Source of the DNA: Arsenophonus sp. aPb
Lineage (GTDB): Bacteria > Pseudomonadota > Gammaproteobacteria > Enterobacterales > Enterobacteriaceae
Direction: 5' to 3'
DNA: 64,000 nucleotides
Assembly: GCF_029873475.1 (NCBI RefSeq)
Contig: NZ_CP123499.1
Coordinates: 1,860,001 to 1,924,000, forward strand
The first letter of the stretch is position 1; the number at the start of each line of letters is the position of its first letter. The translations under genes were made by a program, and so were the position numbers. This document shows positions 24,776 through 32,194 of this stretch, in pieces. Below the pieces are notes generated by a model. The model did no database searches and was not told the DNA's origin. It was given only the letters and a program-made list of their open reading frames with translations.

Positions 24776-24840
24776 AAGTTTAGATATCAAAACTTATTAA
24801 AGTCAAGAAATAAAACCATTTTTGTTTAATAATATAAACA
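24776..24840. promoter_or_regulatory. Right operators (OR) and divergent cro/cI promoters
   Basis: Two palindromes share the core GTTT...AAAC: 24776-24795 (AAGTTT, GATATC, AAACTT) and 24823-24840. On the - strand a TTGACT box at about 24807-24812 fits a promoter for cro that overlaps the first operator. The second palindrome touches the cI start at 24840. Confidence 0.7.
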
Positions 24841-25493
24841 TGAAAAATACAAATATGACTGTTAACGAACGCATACGCACAAGAATGCGTGAATTAGGAC
24901 TTAAAAATAAAGATCTATCGAATGCCACTAAAGCATCGAAAGGGACTGTAAGCCAATGGGTAAACGGAGGGAATGGACCATCGTCACAATACATAACTCC
25001 ACTAGCAAAAATATTACAAGTAACAGAACAGTGGCTATTGCAAGGAGGTACGCGTCAAACCCCTCTAAATAATGAGACTCATATCAGAAGAGTAAGCAAA
25101 ATTCCTCTGCTAACATTTGATCAGGCGGGGAATGGAGCGACATCATGAATCAAAACCCTGAACTCGTTAAATCATGGATAACAGTTAGTGAGGAGCTATC
25201 TCCATTTGCATTTGCGGTTATTATGGATAATGACTCAATGGTTAGCCAATCTGGATCTATAACTATACCTGAAGGAGCCACAATAGTCGTTGATCCTGAA
25301 GAAAAAGCCTATTACCGGAAAAATAGTTTTGTCTTATTTAGATGACAAGATTACGCCCACTATAAAAAAACTTTCTATTGATGGAAATAGTATTTACTTG
25401 ATTCCATTGAACAGCAATTATAAGTCAACTCAAATAAGTAAACTAAATCAAATAATTGGCGTATGCCAACAAATTTTATTTAAGCTGCCGTAG
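24840..25493 (+). pseudogene. cI: CI-like repressor, split by two frameshifts
   Basis: The N-terminal part has an XRE helix-turn-helix (DLSNATKASKGTVSQWVNGG). The C-terminal part is S24/LexA-like (PFAFAVIMDNDSM, IPEGATIVVDPEE) and ends in KLNQIIGVCQQ. The frame breaks at a run of four G near 25131-25135 (five would give GEWSDI) and again near 25313-25340. ATG 24840 or 24855 is the start; the frame is open from 24822. As written, only a DNA-binding domain would be made. Confidence 0.85.
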
Positions 25494-25545
25494 TCACTGA
25501 TCTAAAGCACTCATTTAAATATTTATAATCAATTAACCCCGCCAT

Positions 25546-25597
25546 AGTTTATATATCAAAACTTTTTACTTGACATGTTTGTTTTGTTATATAAACT
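25546..25597 (+). promoter_or_regulatory. Left operators (OL) and pL promoter
   Basis: Two palindromes like those at OR flank a promoter: AGTTTATATATCAAAACT (25546-25563) and its inverted near copy (25580-25597). TTGACA (25570-25575) with TAAACT 16 bases downstream gives a pL-type promoter reading toward int. Confidence 0.7.
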
Positions 25598-25768
25598 CAT
25601 TATTAAAATCAGTTACTGTAAATCGGACACTAAGAGGAACTCAGCTAGCATCCTAAAGGTGATTTAACAAGCAGTTAAGAATAGTGGAAGGAAGGATTTA
25701 TGAATAAACAAAAAATACTGACATCGCCTCATATGGATACCAGTATTGTTAAGGAAAAACTCAAAAAA

Positions 25769-25972
25769 TTATTTGACGCCCTTCCCAAAGATATCCCTGA
25801 CGATATCAGCAGCATGATCAGTGGCTTGCTTGACAATATCATCCTTAAGAATGGTCCGTCGACAGTGAGTGCAAGTAGTACCCTCAATGTCATCTACATT
25901 CTTGATTTCGATGAAAGTTTCTACAATCAAGTTATGGCCGCAGCCAGGGCACTTAAATCTGATATTACACAT
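25769..25972 (-). CDS. Small prophage zinc-ribbon protein, 67 residues
   Basis: Two CxxC pairs (CPGCG and CTHC) spaced for a zinc ribbon, then a helical DDIVKQATDHAADIVRD. Similar short zinc-binding proteins are common in enterobacterial prophage immunity regions. It is preceded by AAGGA and by a structured leader (25973-26048) that is nearly the same as the one before 26351-26815. A + strand ORF overlaps it antisense. Confidence 0.7.
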   Translation of the reverse strand: MCNIRFKCPGCGHNLIVETFIEIKNVDDIEGTTCTHCRRTILKDDIVKQATDHAADIVRDIFGKGVK

Positions 25973-26048
25973 TGTTAATTATCCTTCTTGGTTGTTTGGT
26001 ACTCCAAGGATACCACCGAGCCTGAAGTGGTAAAAAGACAGGCATCAA
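25973..26048 (-). promoter_or_regulatory. Structured 5' leader, copy 1
   Basis: Immediately upstream of the zinc-ribbon gene. On the - strand TTGATGCCTG, a TACCAC/GTGGTA hairpin and a CTTGG/CCAAG hairpin precede the ribosome binding site. GCCTG can also pair with CAGGC inside the first hairpin, giving two competing folds. The same order of elements occurs at 26816-26891. Confidence 0.55.
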
Positions 26049-26151
26049 ATAATTTTGATATCGTTATGTAATATGCTCTTTAACAATACGAAACCCATGT
26101 GATTAAGTGCTAATAAATTGAGAATTATATAAAAATCTATGGAGAATTAAT

Positions 26152-26556
26152 GTGAAAATTGATGACCCAACTAAACAAAAATCAGAAGGGCAGCAAACGC
26201 TACCCTATGGCGAAAAACCTTTTATTTATGCGGCGAATTTAAACTTTGATGAACTTATTTCATGGATGAGGAACGAACTTGATATACTGGAATGCCGTAA
26301 AACAGAACTTTCCCATATTTCCAGAGAAATTAACCATCTTATTTATGCAATCAGATCTCTGGCAAATTCTCGCCCATTTTCAGCGTCTGTTCGCCTGAAC
26401 CAAGATTCCAGTTTACTTTCAAGCTCCAATCTATACCAGAAGAATCTTTATTCAATTTTATCTCATTTACGTAATTGCGGGCTTGCTGAGGAAGGTTTTC
26501 CGGGGAAAGATCTTTCAGAAGAGCAAAAACAAGCGATTCTAGCGGTAAAGAATTAA
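26152..26556 (+). CDS. Possible early protein in pL operon, unknown
   Basis: 134 residues from GTG with GGAGA upstream. The N-terminal 75 residues (NLNFDELISWMRNELDIL, ECRKTELSHISREINHL) look like a genuine helical protein. The last about 68 residues lie antisense to the end of the 26351-26815 gene. It could be a real gene in the pL direction; no family recognised. Confidence 0.35.
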   Translation: MKIDDPTKQKSEGQQTLPYGEKPFIYAANLNFDELISWMRNELDILECRKTELSHISREINHLIYAIRSLANSRPFSASVRLNQDSSLLSSSNLYQKNLYSILSHLRNCGLAEEGFPGKDLSEEQKQAILAVKN

Positions 26557-26815
26557 GTACCTGAAGAAGCGACGGATAACGGGTAAAAAATAAATGTTTA
26601 AGTGCTTTGTCACCCTTTAAAGGTTCAAAAATTGTAGCGTTTTTTTTCCGATATTCATAAATAATTATTTCAAGCAGTAAAAATAGATAAGAGTGAATTT
26701 TTGCGCTGTCGTGATTACCCTCTTTTTTCACTAACGAGTTTTCAGCAAATTCAGAATTATAAGCGGGAAAAACCGCTTTTTGAATATCAGTAAATAATTT
26801 AGCGTAAACAGACAT
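26351..26815 (-). CDS. ECs1072-like prophage protein, unknown function
   Basis: 154 residues, with a helical N-terminus (YAKLFTDIQKAVFPAYNSEF), LFLLLEIIIYEYRKKNATIF and ALLKDLSPENLPQQARNYV, resembling the ECs1072 family of phage-associated proteins. AAGAGA precedes ATG 26815. It is transcribed against pL and has its own structured leader, so it is probably expressed from the lysogen independently. Confidence 0.6.
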   Translation of the reverse strand: MSVYAKLFTDIQKAVFPAYNSEFAENSLVKKEGNHDSAKIHSYLFLLLEIIIYEYRKKNATIFEPLKGDKALKHLFFTRYPSLLQVLNSLPLESLVFALLKDLSPENLPQQARNYVNEIKLNKDSSGIDWSLKVNWNLGSGEQTLKMGENLPEI

Positions 26816-26891
26816 AAGTTATCTCTTGGTTGTTTTAGAGAACACCAAGAATACCACTGCCGCCTGAGGTGGTAAAACATGCAGGCATCAA
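26816..26891 (-). promoter_or_regulatory. Structured 5' leader, copy 2
   Basis: On the - strand it begins TTGATGCCTG, then has TACCAC/GTGGTA and CTTGG/CCAAG hairpins directly before the ATG at 26815. It is about 76 bases long and shares most positions and all stem arms with 25973-26048, whereas the two downstream genes are unrelated. Confidence 0.55.
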
Positions 26892-27272
26892 TAACCGTGT
26901 GGAGTAACGCACAAAAATAAAAATGCTGTTTGTTAGTTAATTTTCTATGTCGTAGCAATCAGCGGTTAACTATTGTCACGCTTGCCAGGGGGAGTGATGA
27001 TAATGCTGTTAGTTAACCGCTTTTTATTCGAACTGATGGGTGGGTTCACTCCCTCCCTTAACGGGTGACCTAATAGTTGGGGGGATCACAATCTGGTGAC
27101 GACTGAGTATTGTGAGAGAAATACCGGTGTAACAGTGGAGTGATGACAGCCGGAAAGACAGCATCCTTAACACATAAGGCCATTAACACCGGGTTTCGTT
27201 TGTTGTCCATGCAGGTAAATAAGGTAAGTGTTAGTGGCCTTATCTGTAGTAAATACTAAAGAGGATCTAAAC
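26892..27272. other. Non-coding, highly structured stretch before the yfdPQ-like genes
   Basis: No gene is supported. The segment 26961-27192 contains four inverted repeats (see the ncRNA entry). The remainder is the upstream region of the 27273 gene, whose GAGG ribosome binding site is clear. Confidence 0.5.
26961..27192 (+). ncRNA. Candidate structured RNA or leader
   Basis: AGCGGTTAACTA (26961-26972) pairs perfectly with 27010-27021, followed by five T. TCACAAT (27086-27092) pairs with 27109-27115. CCGGTGT (27124-27130) pairs with 27186-27192 and encloses CCTTA/TAAGG (27165-27179). The first hairpin may be a terminator. The whole could be a pL leader or small RNA. No known family recognised. 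Confidence 0.3.
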
Positions 27273-27632
27273 ATGAGTGAAAATAGAAAAACAGATGTTC
27301 CAGAGTTTCTTTCTGAATTAGATGCTGGCGTATTTCAAAATAAAATATCGGCTGCATTAAATCTTGTTGGTAATGGTGTTAATAAAAATGGTGGCACGGG
27401 TGAGATCCATATTGTTTTTAAATTAACCCAATTTGATGAAAATCGCGTAAAAATATCCCATAAATTGAAATTCATCACGCCTACTCGTCGCGGTAAACAA
27501 TCGGAAGAAGATACAACAGAAACACCGATGTTTGTTGGTAAAGGCGGTAAATTAACTATCTTGCAGGAAGACCAGGGACAACTCTTTACGCTTGCAGGTC
27601 AAACTGACGGAAAATTAAAGTCCGTTAATTAA
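27273..27632 (+). CDS. Prophage protein preceding the DUF2303 gene
   Basis: 119 residues from ATG 27273, with GAGG 8 bases upstream; the frame is open from 27228. ALNLVGNGVNKNGGTGEIHI, FKLTQFDENRVKISHKLKF and MFVGKGGKLTILQED are visible. It occupies the place of yfdP before yfdQ in the E. coli CPS-53 prophage and has similar length, but I cannot confirm homology. Function unknown. Confidence 0.7.
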   Translation: MSENRKTDVPEFLSELDAGVFQNKISAALNLVGNGVNKNGGTGEIHIVFKLTQFDENRVKISHKLKFITPTRRGKQSEEDTTETPMFVGKGGKLTILQEDQGQLFTLAGQTDGKLKSVN

Positions 27633-27690
27633 TCATTATTCGTTAAATAACCTTTTATTCATGCTTTATTAAAAAAGTAGGAGCTTTTTT

Positions 27691-28521
27691 ATGTCTCAAT
27701 TAGATGGAACCGCCATTTCACAAATTCAGGATCTAACCGTTGCCAGTCTTCATTTAGATCCGATCAAAACAACGGATTGCCCGGTTATTGTTGTGCCCAA
27801 AAACCATGAAATCAGATCACTTGAGGCACTTAATTTAATCCGTTATCGCTTTCGTGGTGTTATGAAGACTAGCAGCATTGGCGATTTTGTTAACTATAGC
27901 ATGGGATATGCACAAACTGCCGGTGTTCGCTGCTTCATTGATGCAGATACAATGACAGCAAAAACGATTTTTAATGTTGGCACACTGGATGAACCAGGTC
28001 ATGCTGATAATCAGTCGCTCGTTAGTCTTAAAAAAACTCTCCATTTAAATCTCTACTAAAAATAGATGGTGAGAGACAAAGGCAAAAACAACTTGCTGAG
28101 TGGCTGGAAGACTGGCGAGATTATCTCACCGCGTTTGATGCTGAAGAAAATGCGTTAGATATCAAAAAAGCGATTAGTGCTGTCCGTCGCATCACTATTG
28201 AAGCTAGCCACTCATCTGAGCATGAAGACAACGATTTTAGTGCTAAGCGTTCCGTGCTTGAAAACGTCGAAGCGAAAAGTAAAGAGGTAATGCCTGCTTA
28301 TTTTGAATTTACTTGTGTGTACCATACGACGAATTAAGTGAACGTCGGATAAAACTACGCTACAGCATTCTGACCGGTGGTGAAGTTCCTGCCTTTGTCC
28401 TGCGTATTGTTCAGTTTGAAAGTCTTGAAGAACAAATCGCACAGGAATTTAGGAGCTACTATCTGGCGCTTTTGTTGGCTCAAAAATAGAAACCTTTATC
28501 GGCTCTTTTTCCGCAAGTTAA
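27691..28521 (+). pseudogene. YfdQ-like (DUF2303) protein with three frameshifts
   Basis: The first frame (27691-28059) reads MSQLDGTAISQIQDL, SLEALNLIRYRFRGVM and CFIDADTMTAKTIFNVG. Continuations follow in other frames: LAEWLEDWRDYLTAF, AVRRITIEASHSSEHED, then YDELSERRIKLRYSILTGG, and finally a C-terminus ending ETFIGSF. Breaks lie at a run of seven A near 28030, a TG repeat near 28315 and a GG near 28453. Correcting them gives a full-length DUF2303 protein ending at TAA 28521. Confidence 0.85.
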
Positions 28522-28572
28522 AGTTGTTTAATAAAGCGGTCTAATTGTCAGCTATTTTGAATTTCGAACAAT

Positions 28573-28601
28573 AAAAAAACCTGACCTCATTTAAGGTCAG
28601 G
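28573..28601 (-). terminator. Intrinsic terminator facing the - strand
   Basis: CCTGACCT (28580-28587) and AGGTCAGG (28594-28601) form an 8-bp stem. On the - strand it is followed by seven T. No - strand gene upstream of it is well supported. Confidence 0.75.
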
Positions 28602-28725
28602 TAGCCAAATTGGCCAAATACCAGGGAAAATGTTGCTGTTAACAAACACACAACGGAAACAATATAACACAACATGATTAAATAATGATTAAAATTTATG
28701 CAAATTATGATGAGGGTTATTAATA

Positions 28726-29442
28726 ATGGCTTATATCGCAACTTATACTAACCGGCGATTTAATTATATCGATGTGACTGAAGAAGACATTGCTCTTGGG
28801 GATATCGCTCAGGGTCTCTCTAATGAATGTCGCTTTGCTGGTCAAATCCCGCATTTTTATTCCGTTGCCCAGCATGCGGTTTATGTTAGTTATCTAGTGC
28901 CACGGGAATATGCCCTTGAAGCGCTGTTAAACGATGCCACAGAAGCTTACTGCAAAGACTTACCTACCCCCCTTAAAACACTACTGCCTGAATATAAAAA
29001 AATTGAAAATCGCATTGATGGCGTTATTCGTGAAAAATTTAATCTGCCTGCTGAAATGAGCGAAGTTGTTAATTATGCCGATCGCGTTATGCTTGCCACT
29101 GAACGTCAGTTCTTTGCGTTAGATCGTGATAATAAATGGCCAATCTTGGAAGGAATACCGGAAACAAATCTAATAACCATAAGCTTTGTATCACCAACAA
29201 AAGCAAAATACCTATTCATTGAAAGATACAAGGAATTGATGGGTAAAGAAATTAACTGTGATGCTGAAATTAAGATTATTGATATCTCCCCAAATGGAGT
29301 ATATGGAAAAATTTATAATGATAGAAAAGAAAGATTTTGGGACGGTGGATTTATAAATACATCTCCTGTTATAAATTATCCAACCTATCAGTCTGATGGG
29401 TTTGTCAAAACAATTAATTCTATTTATCGCATTATTGTATGA
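28726..29442 (+). CDS. YfdR-like HD-domain protein with altered HD motif
   Basis: 238 residues. The first 175 match the YfdR/YfbR-type nucleotidase family (LSNECRFAGQIPHFYSVAQH, EALLNDATEAYCKDLPTPLK, YADRVMLATERQ). The family HD pair reads ND here (AAC GAT), which removes a metal ligand. A C-terminal extension of about 60 residues (DISPNGVYGKIYN) is not in the E. coli protein. The usual role would be removal of phosphate from deoxynucleotides, which is doubtful here. Confidence 0.85.
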   Translation: MAYIATYTNRRFNYIDVTEEDIALGDIAQGLSNECRFAGQIPHFYSVAQHAVYVSYLVPREYALEALLNDATEAYCKDLPTPLKTLLPEYKKIENRIDGVIREKFNLPAEMSEVVNYADRVMLATERQFFALDRDNKWPILEGIPETNLITISFVSPTKAKYLFIERYKELMGKEINCDAEIKIIDISPNGVYGKIYNDRKERFWDGGFINTSPVINYPTYQSDGFVKTINSIYRIIV

Positions 29443-29600
29443 AATACAAAAAAATTAACTGAGCAAGGAATTAAAATAAAAACAATAAATATATAAATAA
29501 ATAAAAAACCAATTAAATAATTATTAAAAATAACTTTTAAATACACATGGAATTAACTCTTAGTGGAGGATTTATGTAATTAAATAATGGGGGACAAGTT

Positions 29601-29861
29601 ATGAGTCGGCATTATATTGATAATAAATTTAAATATCATCAAACAACTGTTCACTGTTTAGAAAAAGGCATGTTCGCTATTTATCGAGGGGAATTAATTA
29701 AAGTCATTAAATTAGCAAAAAAGAAATTAACCAACAGAGGCTTTATATATGAATTTGATATAGAAGGAGGCAATGGCAAATTAATAGAAAATGGCGGCAA
29801 AAGAATAGCAGTTATAAAAGATGAAGATACCAAAAAAAGATATTTAACCTGGTATGTTTAA
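29601..29861 (+). CDS. Small phage early protein, 86 residues, unknown
   Basis: GGGGGACAAG lies upstream of the ATG. The protein is basic and beta-rich (KGMFAIYRGELIKVIKLAKK, RIAVIKDEDTKKRYLTWYV). It is co-oriented with xis and int. No domain recognised. Confidence 0.6.
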   Translation: MSRHYIDNKFKYHQTTVHCLEKGMFAIYRGELIKVIKLAKKKLTNRGFIYEFDIEGGNGKLIENGGKRIAVIKDEDTKKRYLTWYV

Positions 29862-29873
29862 GGAAAACCAAAT

Positions 29874-30122
29874 ATGAAATTAATTGAAAAATGTAAAAAA
29901 GAAACAAAACAGGTCAATTATTTTGGCATTGAATTAACGGTTGATGCTGACATTAATTTTTTAGCTACTGACGATGATGGTTTTGTTTATGGCTATGTTT
30001 TTAAACCCGAATATTCTCGTGTACCAAAGGTATGGGGATCGAAAGGTGGATATGTGCCACATCCTGTTGCAAAAGTTGATCTTGGCGATAAAGACTGGAA
30101 AGAAACGTTGGTCGAGGTATAA
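29874..30122 (+). CDS. Small phage early protein, 82 residues, unknown
   Basis: YFGIELTVDADINFLATDDD followed by FVYGYVFKPEYSRVPKVWG; mixed and acidic, probably a small beta protein. It follows the previous gene by 12 bases and runs directly into the exonuclease start at 30123, which argues for a translated operon. Confidence 0.65.
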   Translation: MKLIEKCKKETKQVNYFGIELTVDADINFLATDDDGFVYGYVFKPEYSRVPKVWGSKGGYVPHPVAKVDLGDKDWKETLVEV

Positions 30123-30692
30123 GTGAAATTCAAACATCTTATGCTCGATCTGGAAACCATGAGCACACAATCTAATGCAGCGATTATTGCTATCGCTGCT
30201 GTTCCCTTTGAACCTTTAACCGGTGAAGTTTGTGAAGGTTTGTTTTATGAAATCGTTGATTTGCGTAATCAGGATTTATTTGATCGTCATATTAGTGGCG
30301 ACACCGTCCTTTGGTGGTTATCGCAGTCTGATAATGCGCGCAATAAGATAACACAAGCTCAAACTAAATCATTACCTGATGTACTGATCAAGCTAAATCA
30401 CTTTGTTATGCAGGAATGTAGCAATCAAGTCCAGGTATGGGGTAATGGTTGTTGTTTTGATAATGTCATTTTGAGGACTGCTTTTGACAGTTGCGACATA
30501 AAGCCATTCTGGCATTTTCGTCACGATCGCGATGTTAGAACAATAGTTGAATTTGGACGACAGGCAGGCATTGATCCTAAAAATGATTTTCCTTTTGCCG
30601 GTGTTGCTCATGACGCACTCGATGATGCCCTTCATCAGGTTAACTACGTGTCAGCTATCCACCAGCATTTATTAACCCCAAAAACCACTTGA
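30123..30692 (+). CDS. DEDDh-type 3'-5' exonuclease, phage ExoVIII C-terminal-like
   Basis: 189 residues from GTG. Motif I is DLET (Asp9, Glu11). Motif III is H163 with D168 four residues apart (AHDALDDA). WWLSQSDNAR and VWGNGCCFDNVIL are typical of the RNase T/Rv2179c-like fold. It probably trims single-stranded DNA or RNA during phage replication or recombination. Confidence 0.88.
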   Translation: MKFKHLMLDLETMSTQSNAAIIAIAAVPFEPLTGEVCEGLFYEIVDLRNQDLFDRHISGDTVLWWLSQSDNARNKITQAQTKSLPDVLIKLNHFVMQECSNQVQVWGNGCCFDNVILRTAFDSCDIKPFWHFRHDRDVRTIVEFGRQAGIDPKNDFPFAGVAHDALDDALHQVNYVSAIHQHLLTPKTT

Positions 30693-30722
30693 TTAACATT
30701 CTAAGATTGTATGGAGGTTATT

Positions 30723-30956
30723 GTGCAAATGCTAACTCTAGAAGAATGGGCTAATGAACGATATAGAAGTCATCATCCAAAATTAAATACTCTTCAACGT
30801 TATGCTCGCAACGGGTTATTTTATCCGCCAGCACAAAAAGAGGGTGGGATTTGGCGCGTAAGAGCAGATGCAGAGTTGGTTACAAGCTTAACAAAACCAA
30901 TTATTAATAAAAGTGATAGCGCTGCCCTGAAAAGGATTTTAAACGATGGCTGCTAG
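30723..30956 (+). CDS. xis: Excisionase, lambda Xis-like
   Basis: About 77 residues. GTG 30723 has GGAGG 5 bases upstream; the ATG at 30711 is inside that ribosome site. LTLEEWANERYRSHHPKLNT, LQRYARNGLFYPPAQKEGG is the winged-helix Xis pattern. It overlaps int by 11 bases. Confidence 0.85.
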   Translation: MQMLTLEEWANERYRSHHPKLNTLQRYARNGLFYPPAQKEGGIWRVRADAELVTSLTKPIINKSDSAALKRILNDGC

Positions 30957-32073
30957 ACCGCGTAAAAATAACGTCAGTATTCCGAATTTATATCCCTTAT
31001 ATAGTCGTAAAGCAAATAAAGTTTACTGGCGTTATCGTCATCCGATAACAGGAAAATATCACGCACTTGGTGACAATGAAGAGGAAGCAAAAGCAATAGC
31101 GCTTGAGGCAAACAATAGACTAGCTGATCAACGTAGTCGGCAGGTGCTGGCTATTAGTGATCGCATTTACCGCATTAAAGGAAAATCAATTACTGTCAGT
31201 ACATGGTTAGAAAAATACTGGAACATTCAAGAAGAACGCTTAAAAGAAGGTGACATAAAATTAAATACCTACAAACAAAAAAGAAAACCTGTTGAATTAA
31301 TGAGAAAAGCATTATCTATAAAGCCATTACCCTTAGTTGACGCAAGGGATATTGCTGAAATATTAGATGAATATAAATTAAATGGACAAAATCGCATGGC
31401 TCAGGTCATACGCTCCGTTTTAATTGATGTGTTTAAAGAAGCTCAGCATGCCGGTGAAGTTCCGCCCGGATATAACCCCGCCCTAGCTACAAAGCAACCC
31501 AGAAGGAAAATAACCAGACAACGACTTACTTTAGATGAATGGAAAAAAATATTTGAAATAGCAGATGATGATCATCGTTATATGGGTAACGCTATGTTGT
31601 TAGCAATAGTAACTGGACAACGTTTAAGTGATATTTCTGCAATGAAATTTAACCATATATGGGATGATTATTTGCATATAACTCAAGAAAAAACCGGCGC
31701 AAAGATAGCAATACCATTGTCTCTACGATGTAATGCATTAGATATATCATTAAGAGATGTGATTACACGCTGCCGAGATGCTGTTGTTAGCCCATATCTG
31801 GTTCATTATTTTCATACAACATCACAAGCTAAACGTGGTGAAAAAGTTAAAGCAAACACACTCACAACTAATTTTAAAAAAGCGAGAAATAAAACAAATA
31901 TTAATTGGGGTGAAGGCACACCAGCAACATTCCACGAGCAACGCTCATTATCAGAACGACTCTATAGAGAACAAGGAATTAATACTAAAGAATTATTGGG
32001 CCATAAAAGTCAACAACAAACCGATAAGTATCATGATGATCGCGGCAAATGCTGGATAAAAATTGTTGTTTAA
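30946..32073 (+). CDS. int: Tyrosine integrase, lambda family
   Basis: 375 residues. The N-terminal arm-binding region (RKANKVYWRYRHPITGKYHA) is followed by the catalytic domain with Arg226 (GQRLSD), Lys249, His330 and Arg333 (FHEQR), His353 (LLGHKS) and nucleophile Tyr362. All catalytic residues are present. It lies 120 bases from the icd stop, the same arrangement as e14 and phage 21. Confidence 0.95.
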   Translation: MAARPRKNNVSIPNLYPLYSRKANKVYWRYRHPITGKYHALGDNEEEAKAIALEANNRLADQRSRQVLAISDRIYRIKGKSITVSTWLEKYWNIQEERLKEGDIKLNTYKQKRKPVELMRKALSIKPLPLVDARDIAEILDEYKLNGQNRMAQVIRSVLIDVFKEAQHAGEVPPGYNPALATKQPRRKITRQRLTLDEWKKIFEIADDDHRYMGNAMLLAIVTGQRLSDISAMKFNHIWDDYLHITQEKTGAKIAIPLSLRCNALDISLRDVITRCRDAVVSPYLVHYFHTTSQAKRGEKVKANTLTTNFKKARNKTNINWGEGTPATFHEQRSLSERLYREQGINTKELLGHKSQQQTDKYHDDRGKCWIKIVV

Positions 32074-32092
32074 TTGAATATTATTTAGCTAT

Positions 32093-32125
32093 TTTTGATA
32101 AATTGTTTTGATAATTTTTTGATAA
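32093..32125. repeat. Three TTTTGATAA direct repeats next to int, candidate arm-type sites
   Basis: TTTTGATAA occurs at 32093-32101, 32106-32114 and 32117-32125, between int and the icd end. Short direct repeats of this kind flank the core in lambda-type att sites. Binding is inferred. Confidence 0.45.
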
Positions 32126-32148
32126 ACATTTCAATGTAAATAATAACA

Positions 32149-32172
32149 AACGGGAACAGTTAAGCTCCCGTT
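32149..32172 (-). terminator. icd terminator
   Basis: AACGGGA (32149-32155) pairs with TCCCGTT (32166-32172). It lies 23 bases beyond the icd stop on its strand and is followed by a T-rich run. Confidence 0.75.
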
Positions 32173-32194
32173 ATCAATCAAGTAAAACAGACAA

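Noticed and set aside
25700..25978. + strand 92-codon ORF with a strong GGAAGG ribosome site
   Set aside because: It lies antisense to the zinc-ribbon gene, whose paired CxxC motifs and leader are better evidence. I could not exclude a short peptide.
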